A program made the translations under genes and the position numbers. This document shows positions 1 to 3,276 of a stretch of 5,162 bases of DNA, piece by piece. Source of the DNA: an uncultured Ruminococcus sp. (GTDB lineage: Bacteria > Bacillota > Clostridia > Oscillospirales > Ruminococcaceae); NCBI GenBank assembly GCA_947167535.1, contig CAMVIL010000119.1, forward strand, positions 1 to 5,162. Direction: 5' to 3'. Positions within the stretch are counted from its first letter, which is position 1; every line of letters begins with the position of its first letter. The notes under the pieces were generated by a model. That model saw nothing but the letters and a program-made list of their open reading frames with translations. It made no database searches and was not told the DNA's origin.

Positions 1-350
1 ATCGACGCCAGAAGAAGATAGCGCTTCTTCTTTTTGTCATCCAGCCAGAGCGGGGTGCTGATATAATTTATATATAGTATAAGCACGCCGAGTATGCTAA
101 GATTGTGCATCGCCCGGAAGATGTATACGTGGATATTGTGGTTGTTTGTGTTTATCAGCGCGTGGCTGAAGATGTTTGTTATCGCCGACGCGAAGATGCA
201 GATCATCATGCCGATGATCGACTTTATCCTGCCCGAGCCCCGAAGGTAGCTCTGGATCAGAAAGATGGAGCAGCATATGCATATCGCCATGACAGATATG
301 TCGGCAACGACCGAATAATCCAACGTAAACAGGTTGCTACGGTCAAACAT
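1..350 (-). CDS. Multi-pass membrane protein, N-terminal fragment (possible signalling protein sensor region)
   Basis: An open frame runs leftward from ATG at 350-348 and leaves the window after 116 codons without a stop. The start has a good ribosome binding site (AGGAAAGGAG on the minus strand, ending 8 bases before the ATG) and an excellent promoter upstream. The protein begins MFDRSNLFTLDYSVVADISV. It shows about three hydrophobic segments (roughly residues 13-35, 44-66 and 76-97), then a basic loop DDKKKKR at 104-110 and the start of another hydrophobic stretch. This is a polytopic N-terminus. Similar short membrane modules often precede GGDEF/EAL or histidine kinase domains in Ruminococcus-type bacteria, but that is an inference from general resemblance and the output domain lies outside the window. 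It could equally be another integral membrane protein. It is transcribed away from the dcw genes, so it is probably functionally unrelated. I am confident of the gene, not of its function. Confidence 0.5.
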   Translation of the reverse strand, partial: MFDRSNLFTLDYSVVADISVMAICICCSIFLIQSYLRGSGRIKSIIGMMICIFASAITNIFSHALINTNNHNIHVYIFRAMHNLSILGVLILYINYISTPLWLDDKKKKRYLLLAS

Positions 351-401
351 TCTGCTCACTCCTTTCCTCGTAAGGGCATACCTATACCGAATATTAATAG
401 T

Positions 402-430
402 ATTATAACATATTTTGCTGGTATTGTCAA
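402..430 (-). promoter_or_regulatory. Consensus sigma-A promoter for the divergent membrane protein gene
   Basis: Read on the minus strand, TTGACA (430-425) is followed by a 17-base spacer and TATAAT (407-402). TGT directly precedes the -10, giving an extended -10 (TGnTATAAT). Both hexamers and the spacing match the vegetative consensus. The predicted start is near 395, leaving a leader of about 45 bases before the ATG at 350. A promoter this close to consensus suggests high basal transcription unless a repressor acts. Confidence 0.88.
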
Positions 431-440
431 TATGTAATAG

Positions 441-640
441 GCGAATTGAGGCTGGTTTGATAAAACTGTACAAAGTGCTGAAACGATAACGATATCGAAG
501 AGAGACTCCTTGATTATTAACGAGAGAATATCGGTGCAAATGTTATGTTTTGGTTAATTCGTGCGATATTAGTAAAGTTAGTTAATTAAGTATAGAAAAA
601 TTTACAGAGATTTTAGATTTCTAAAGCGCGAAGATGGCGG
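441..640. other. AT-rich intergenic stretch with no gene
   Basis: This stretch has no reading frame with a plausible ribosome binding site and no recognisable RNA gene. It contains a tandem ACGATA repeat ending in the palindrome CGATATCG (483-497), and a near-perfect palindrome TTTAGA-TT-TCTAAA (612-625). Neither can be tied to a known regulator. It separates the divergent membrane gene from the regulatory DNA of the dcw cluster. Confidence 0.6.
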
Positions 641-676
641 GTTACAAAAAGAAAGAATTTGTCACCGAATTGTCAC
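641..676. promoter_or_regulatory. Upstream cluster of TTTGTNAC motifs
   Basis: This stretch contains TTTGTAAC on the minus strand (641-648), TTTGTCAC on the plus strand (658-665) and ATTGTCAC (669-676). The last two are in tandem, 11 bases apart. The same 11-base tandem arrangement recurs downstream of P1 at 867-885. The repetition suggests a binding site for an unidentified regulator placed about 110-145 bases upstream of the P1 start. The motif is seen directly; its role is inferred. Confidence 0.4.
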
Positions 677-752
677 AAGTTTAAACGGGGATCTTTTTCA
701 GCGGTACGTTTTTTTGAACTCAAGAGGTTCAACATCTTCCGAATCGGCTCTA

Positions 753-781
753 TTGACTTATACAATATATTGTGTTATAAT
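753..781 (+). promoter_or_regulatory. Promoter P1, upstream of mraZ, with a palindrome in its spacer
   Basis: TTGACT (753-758), a 17-base spacer and TATAAT (776-781), preceded by TGT as an extended -10, form a near-consensus vegetative promoter. The spacer holds the perfect 12-base palindrome ACAATATATTGT (762-773), nearly centred between the boxes and well placed for a repressor that blocks polymerase. A second palindrome, TGTATACA (781-788), sits over the predicted start near 788. No clear gene begins just downstream, so the transcript is either a long mraZ leader of about 300 bases or a separate small RNA. Confidence 0.7.
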
Positions 782-802
782 GTATACAGGAATCCACAGA
801 AT

Positions 803-838
803 GTCAGACGGCAGCTTCTGACCCGTAAACGGCAGAAG
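803..838 (+). promoter_or_regulatory. Two overlapping, mutually exclusive hairpins in the P1 leader
   Basis: GTCAGA (803-808) can pair with TCTGAC (817-822) across an 8-base loop. Alternatively CTTCTG (815-820) can pair with CAGAAG (833-838), with an inner CCG-TAAA-CGG extension at about 823-832. Both use bases 817-820, so only one can form at a time, as in attenuators and riboswitch expression platforms. A seven-codon mini-frame (ATG 801 to TGA 821, MSDGSF) overlaps both. Its AGGAA site (788-792) lies at the very 5' end of the predicted RNA, so translation is doubtful. Pairings are read directly; function is inference. Confidence 0.35.
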
Positions 839-886
839 GTTACACCGTTTGTAACATCTTCCTTAGTTTGTTACTCTTTTGTAACC
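838..886. promoter_or_regulatory. Downstream cluster of GTTAC/GTAAC half-sites (TTTGTNAC motifs)
   Basis: The perfect inverted repeat GTTACA-N5-TGTAAC (839-855) is followed by GTTAC-N6-GTAAC (870-885). The outermost half-sites, GGTTACA (838-844) and TGTAACC (880-886), are also complementary. Read as a direct motif, TTTGTAAC lies at 848-855, TTTGTTAC at 867-874 and TTTGTAAC at 878-885. This looks like a multi-site operator for a dimeric regulator, or a folded RNA segment of the P1 transcript. The cognate protein is unknown. Confidence 0.45.
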
Positions 887-890
887 GAAA

Positions 891-910
891 ATAGTACTAT
901 GTAGCGCTAC
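891..910. repeat. Two abutting perfect 10-base palindromes
   Basis: ATAGTACTAT (891-900) and GTAGCGCTAC (901-910) are each perfectly self-complementary and lie directly next to each other. They follow the TTTGTNAC cluster without a gap of note. They may be protein binding sites or small RNA structures in a P1 transcript. No known consensus is recognised. Confidence 0.45.
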
Positions 911-915
911 TGTCC

Positions 916-969
916 AAAAAATCACCCTGCAAACCCACATTTGCAGCACCCCCACCAGTTGATTTTTTT
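916..969 (+). terminator. Weak terminator-like nested hairpin just before P2
   Basis: CTGCAAA (927-933) pairs with TTTGCAG (940-946) around a 6-base loop. Outside it, AAAAAATCA (916-924) is complementary to TGATTTTTT (960-968), and the T run extends to 969. The A-tract, hairpin, T-tract layout resembles an intrinsic terminator, possibly bidirectional. However, the inner stem is only partly GC, and a large unpaired stretch (947-959) separates it from the T run, so efficiency would be low. If it works, P1 would make an RNA of about 180 bases ending just before the mraZ promoter. Confidence 0.3.
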
Positions 970-987
970 GAGCACATGGTGTATAAT
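959..987 (+). promoter_or_regulatory. Promoter P2, the likely mraZ (dcw operon) promoter
   Basis: TTGATT (959-964), a 17-base spacer and a perfect TATAAT (982-987) form a good vegetative promoter. The predicted start is near 994, giving a leader of about 92 bases before mraZ. The MraZ-box-like repeat begins about three bases downstream of that start, where a bound repressor would block initiation or clearance. This is the expected layout for an autoregulated mra promoter. Confidence 0.8.
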
Positions 988-996
988 ATAGGCGCA

Positions 997-1027
997 GGGG
1001 TGAAAAGTGTGCAAAAGTGGGGAAAAA
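997..1027 (+). promoter_or_regulatory. MraZ-box-like triple direct repeat
   Basis: Three 10-base units follow one another: GGGGTGAAAA (997-1006), GTGTGCAAAA (1007-1016) and GTGGGGAAAA (1017-1026). MraZ is known to bind direct repeats with a TGGG-like core repeated every 10 bases upstream of its own gene in E. coli, and AAAGTGK-type repeats in Mycoplasma. The period, the core and the location between P2 and mraZ all fit. The site most likely mediates autoregulation of the operon. The first unit is the most degenerate. Confidence 0.75.
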
Positions 1028-1053
1028 TTCCTGCATAGTGGTTTGCACACTTT
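1004..1053 (+). promoter_or_regulatory. 12-base inverted repeat across the MraZ box (mraZ leader)
   Basis: AAAGTGTGCAAA (1004-1015) is perfectly complementary to TTTGCACACTTT (1042-1053), leaving a 26-base loop. Inside the loop GGAA-AAA-TTCC (1021-1031) can form a small second hairpin. In RNA this gives a stable 12-pair stem about 30 bases before the mraZ start. In DNA it gives an extra, inverted copy of the middle MraZ-box unit. Which role matters cannot be told from sequence. Confidence 0.5.
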
Positions 1054-1085
1054 CCTCTGCAACGAAAAGCGGGGGAGGGAGTAAT

Positions 1086-1517
1086 GTGGCTGAACTGATG
1101 CTGAAGGGTACCTATACCCAGTCGGTCGATGTCAAGGGCAGAATGGCGTTCCCCGCGAAGCTGCGCGAGGCTGTCGGCGAACAGCTCATCCTTACCAAAG
1201 GCGTAGGCGGCTGCATTTTCGTATATACTCCCGAGGTCTTCTCGCAGAAGGCGGAAAGACTCAACTCCTTACCAATGGCAAAAGCGCTCACTCTGCAAAG
1301 GTCGTTCATGGCGAACGCCGCCGATGTTGAGACCGACAAGCAGGGCAGAGCTTTGATACCCGCAAGACTCAGAGAGCTCGCGGGCATAGAGGGCGAGGCG
1401 GTGGTGATAGGCGTGTCCGATCACTGCGAGATCTGGTCGCCCGAGAAATGGCGTGAGCTTAACGACAGCATTTCCGACGAGGATTTCCTCGCGGCACTGG
1501 AGGGCGCTGATTTTTAA
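1086..1517 (+). CDS. mraZ: MraZ, transcriptional regulator of the dcw cluster
   Basis: MraZ is a small AbrB/SpoVT-fold DNA-binding protein, first gene of most dcw clusters and known to bind the promoter of its own operon. The 143-residue product has the two tandem MraZ halves, each with the diagnostic DxxxR signature: DVKGR at residues 15-19 (followed by PAKLRE) and DKQGR at 84-88 (followed by IPARLRE). The length is normal for the family. I chose GTG at 1086 because the strong GGGGGAGG site (1071-1078) ends 7 bases before it. ATG at 1098 would give 139 residues and aligns well with the usual MraZ N-terminus (MLKGTY against MFMGEY), but has no ribosome binding site of its own. A promoter and MraZ-box repeat lie just upstream. 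The stop overlaps the rsmH start (TAATG), indicating co-transcription and probably translational coupling. Confidence 0.95.
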   Translation: MAELMLKGTYTQSVDVKGRMAFPAKLREAVGEQLILTKGVGGCIFVYTPEVFSQKAERLNSLPMAKALTLQRSFMANAADVETDKQGRALIPARLRELAGIEGEAVVIGVSDHCEIWSPEKWRELNDSISDEDFLAALEGADF

Positions 1518-2467
1518 TGGGCGAATTTAAACACGTTTCGGTGCTGCTTTATGAGACTGTCGGCGCGCTGAACGTCAGACCCGACGGCATTTACGTTGAC
1601 GGCACGGCGGGCGGCGGCGGACATTCCTACGAGCTTGCAAGACAGCTCGACCCGCAGAAGGGCAGACTTTACGCCTTTGACCGCGATCCCGAAGCTATCG
1701 CGGCGGCGGGCAGACGTCTTGAGGGACTTCCCGCAACGCTGATACACGCGACATTTGACGAGATGAAAGACAGGCTCGCGGAGCTTGGTATAGATAAAGT
1801 GGACGGCGTGATGCTCGACCTCGGGGTGTCCTCGAGACAGCTAGATGAGGCAGAGCGCGGGTTCTCTTACCACAACGACGCGCCCCTTGACATGAGAATG
1901 TCGGGCGAGGGACGCTCGGCACGCGATATTGTGAATGAATATTCCTACGAACAGCTGAGGACTATACTGTTCGATTACGGCGAGGAAAAGTTCGCGCCCG
2001 CCATCGCCAAGGCGATAGTGGTGGCGAGGGAACAGAAGCCGATAGAGACCACCCTCGAACTCGCGGAGCTTGTGAAGGCTTCGGTGCCGCAGAGGGTAAG
2101 GCGGGAGAAAAATCCCTGCAAGAAGACATTTCAGGCGATACGCATAGAGGTCAACGACGAGCTGGGACAGCTCGACCGCGCGATGGATACCGCATTCGAT
2201 CTGCTGAAGATCGGCGGGAGACTGGCGGTCATTACCTTCCACTCGCTTGAGGACAGAATGGTGAAGCGCCGCTTTGCGGAGTACACCAAGGGCTGCATAT
2301 GTCCGCCCGATTTTCCCCAGTGTGTATGCGGGAGAAAGCCGCGAGGGGAGCAGGTTTTCCGCAAGCCGGTGACGGCGTCCGCGGAGGAGCTGGAGAATAA
2401 CAACCGCAGCCGCAGCGCAAAGCTGAGGGCGATCGAGAAGTTAAGAGAAAACGCAGAAGACGATTAA
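1517..2467 (+). CDS. rsmH: RsmH (MraW), 16S rRNA m4C1402 methyltransferase
   Basis: RsmH is the cytosolic S-adenosylmethionine-dependent enzyme that methylates N4 of C1402 in 16S rRNA, in the decoding centre. The 316-residue protein is full length for the family. It starts with the typical FKHVSVLLYETV (4-15), followed by the SAM-binding motif DGTAGGGGHS (28-37), FDRDPEAI (54-61) ending the second strand, and LDLGVSS (100-106), the conserved loop before RGFSY and PLDMRM (124-128 region). FQAIRIEVNDEL (205-216) and ITFHSLEDRMVK (239-250) are near-invariant. The C-terminal part has a CxC-containing segment (C260, C262, C269, C271), then NNRSRSAKLRAIEK (295-308), the usual RsmH ending. The ATG shares its A with the mraZ stop. 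A GGAGGG site in the mraZ end (1499-1504) is slightly distant, consistent with coupled translation. No anomaly seen. Confidence 0.98.
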   Translation: MGEFKHVSVLLYETVGALNVRPDGIYVDGTAGGGGHSYELARQLDPQKGRLYAFDRDPEAIAAAGRRLEGLPATLIHATFDEMKDRLAELGIDKVDGVMLDLGVSSRQLDEAERGFSYHNDAPLDMRMSGEGRSARDIVNEYSYEQLRTILFDYGEEKFAPAIAKAIVVAREQKPIETTLELAELVKASVPQRVRREKNPCKKTFQAIRIEVNDELGQLDRAMDTAFDLLKIGGRLAVITFHSLEDRMVKRRFAEYTKGCICPPDFPQCVCGRKPRGEQVFRKPVTASAEELENNNRSRSAKLRAIEKLRENAEDD

Positions 2468-2680
2468 GAATGTACCGTCAGGATCCGATGTTATTTCTGT
2501 ATACATGAAGATAGCTTTTTATGCAGAACATTCAAGGGTCGGTAACGGGGTAAACGTCAGAAGCCGCAAACCGAGGGAATAGCACCTTCGCGTGCCGCGG
2601 CTGAAAATGAGCGTATCGCTTTGCGAGCGAGGCGCAGCCGAGCGACTGCGCGGATAAAGAAAAGAAAGGAAGTGAGGAAT
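2468..2680 (+). other. 213-base gap between rsmH and the ftsL-like gene
   Basis: No convincing gene lies here. A 25-codon frame (ATG 2505 to TAG 2582, beginning MKIAFYAEHSRVG) has no ribosome binding site, and a 12-codon frame starts at 2470 just after the rsmH stop; both are probably chance. No good promoter or T-tract terminator is seen, so the operon probably reads through. The right half (2582-2653) is strongly GC-rich and structured. Confidence 0.5.
2582..2653 (+). repeat. GC-rich structured segment with short hairpins and CGAGCGA repeats
   Basis: Several small stems lie in a row: GCAC-N6-GTGC (2582-2595), the palindrome GCCGCGGC (2594-2601), TCGCT-N5-AGCGA (2616-2630) and GCGCAG-N8-CTGCGC (2632-2651). 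CGAGCGA occurs twice (2624-2630 and 2639-2645). This resembles the short extragenic repeat elements scattered in many bacterial genomes and may act as an RNA stability or processing site between rsmH and ftsL. Only a genome-wide comparison would show whether it is repetitive. Confidence 0.4.
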
Positions 2681-3163
2681 ATGGCTACTAACGTGAATCT
2701 GGCATATAAGTATGACAGCGTTAAGGCGGACGACCTTCGCGAAGAAGAATATGCCGAAAAGCTCCGCGACAAGAGAAGTGCGAACAAGCGCAGAAAGAAT
2801 GCGGCGAACATACGTATCATAGTTGCGGCTGTCATAGTACTGGCACTGTTCTCGGTGATGACCTACGGCAGAGTCGAGCTCTCGAAGCTGTATTCCGAAA
2901 AGGCTCAGATGGAGGATCAGCTGATGCTGCTCCATAACGAGAATGTGAGCCTTGAATCCGAACTGGCTCAGCAGACGGGACTTACAAAGGTCGAAGAATA
3001 CGCAGAGAATAAACTGGGGCTGAAAAAGCTCGATAAATCGCAGATAGAGTACGTTGAGGTCGAGGAAAAGACTTCGGCGACAGTGGTCGAGGATCCCGAT
3101 TCCAATATATTCGTTGAGATCCAGGAATGGTTCAACGGTGTGCTGGAATATCTCGGCGTGTGA
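2681..3163 (+). CDS. ftsL: FtsL/DivIC-family septum formation protein
   Basis: FtsL and DivIC are bitopic divisome proteins that, with DivIB/FtsQ, recruit and activate the septal peptidoglycan synthase. The 160-residue product has a charged cytoplasmic N-terminus (1-43, ending in a basic KRRKN patch), one transmembrane segment (about 44-61, IRIIVAAVIVLALFSVM), and an extracellular coiled coil (about 64-98) with heptad-like leucines. The segment VEEYAENKLGLKKLDKSQIE (104-123) matches the end of the septum formation initiator domain. An acidic, aromatic tail follows (to WFNGVLEYLGV). Sequence identity in this family is low, so FtsL is favoured over DivIC mainly by its place between rsmH and the PBP gene, as in Bacillus. 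ATG 2681 is preceded by AAGGAAG (2666-2672). An upstream in-frame start at 2621 would add 20 Arg/Lys-rich residues encoded by the structured gap and is unlikely. Confidence 0.85.
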   Translation: MATNVNLAYKYDSVKADDLREEEYAEKLRDKRSANKRRKNAANIRIIVAAVIVLALFSVMTYGRVELSKLYSEKAQMEDQLMLLHNENVSLESELAQQTGLTKVEEYAENKLGLKKLDKSQIEYVEVEEKTSATVVEDPDSNIFVEIQEWFNGVLEYLGV

Positions 3164-3182
3164 TGAATAAAATATAATAACG

Positions 3183-3198
3183 GCGGGGATTGCCCCGC
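3183..3198 (+). other. Stable GC hairpin after the ftsL-like gene
   Basis: GCGGGG (3183-3188) pairs perfectly with CCCCGC (3193-3198) across the loop ATTG. No T run follows, so it is not a normal intrinsic terminator. It may stabilise the 3' end of a processed ftsL message or slow transcription before the PBP gene. Confidence 0.55.
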
Positions 3199-3200
3199 AC

Positions 3201-3239
3201 AGGAAAGTTAAGAACATGAAAAATGTACTTAGCTTTCTT
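3201..3239 (+). promoter_or_regulatory. Hairpin that covers a ribosome binding site before the PBP gene
   Basis: GAAAGTTAAG (3203-3212) pairs with CTTAGCTTTC (3228-3237) with one G-U pair. Two more pairs lie outside it (3201-3202 with 3238-3239). Past an A-A mismatch, ACAT (3214-3217) pairs with ATGT (3223-3226) around the loop GAAAA. The left arm holds the AGGAAAG site and the inner stem holds the ATG of the 19-codon ORF at 3216, so folding would hide that start. Confidence 0.5.
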
Positions 3240-3275
3240 GTTCTACATGGATATTTGATCGGAAAGGGAAAGTAA
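3216..3275 (+). CDS. Possible 19-residue leader peptide upstream of the PBP gene
   Basis: ATG 3216 opens a 19-codon frame ending in TAA at 3273-3275, one base before the PBP ATG at 3277. It has its own AGGAAAG site (3201-3207) 8 bases upstream. The predicted peptide is MKNVLSFLVLHGYLIGKGK, with a hydrophobic core and a basic tail. The PBP ribosome binding site lies inside its last codons, so translation of the small frame would run over it and could couple or gate PBP synthesis. No homologue is recognised and a frame this short can arise by chance. Treat it as a candidate only. Confidence 0.3.
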   Translation: MKNVLSFLVLHGYLIGKGK

Positions 3276-3276
3276 G

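Noticed and set aside
105..437. Plus-strand 110-codon frame
   Set aside because: It is antisense to the membrane protein gene, which has a good promoter, ribosome binding site and typical membrane composition. The plus-strand product is His/Asp/Arg-rich and domain-free, and lacks a ribosome binding site.
714..732. TTGAAC-N7-GTTCAA inverted repeat beside a T run, as a terminator
   Set aside because: The T run precedes the stem on the plus strand and becomes an A run after it on the minus strand, so it cannot act as an intrinsic terminator in either direction.
659..904. Plus-strand 81-codon frame in the intergenic region
   Set aside because: It crosses the P1 promoter and the repeat clusters, has no ribosome binding site, and its composition looks like random translation.
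863..1048. Minus-strand 61-codon frame
   Set aside because: It lies antisense across promoter P2 and the MraZ box and has no family resemblance.
1017..1085. N-terminal extension of mraZ starting at GTG 1017
   Set aside because: It would begin inside the MraZ box, lacks a proper ribosome binding site, and adds 23 residues not found in MraZ proteins.
3183..3198. GC hairpin as a terminator after the ftsL-like gene
   Set aside because: The stem is strong but no T tract follows, and the next operon gene starts shortly downstream.
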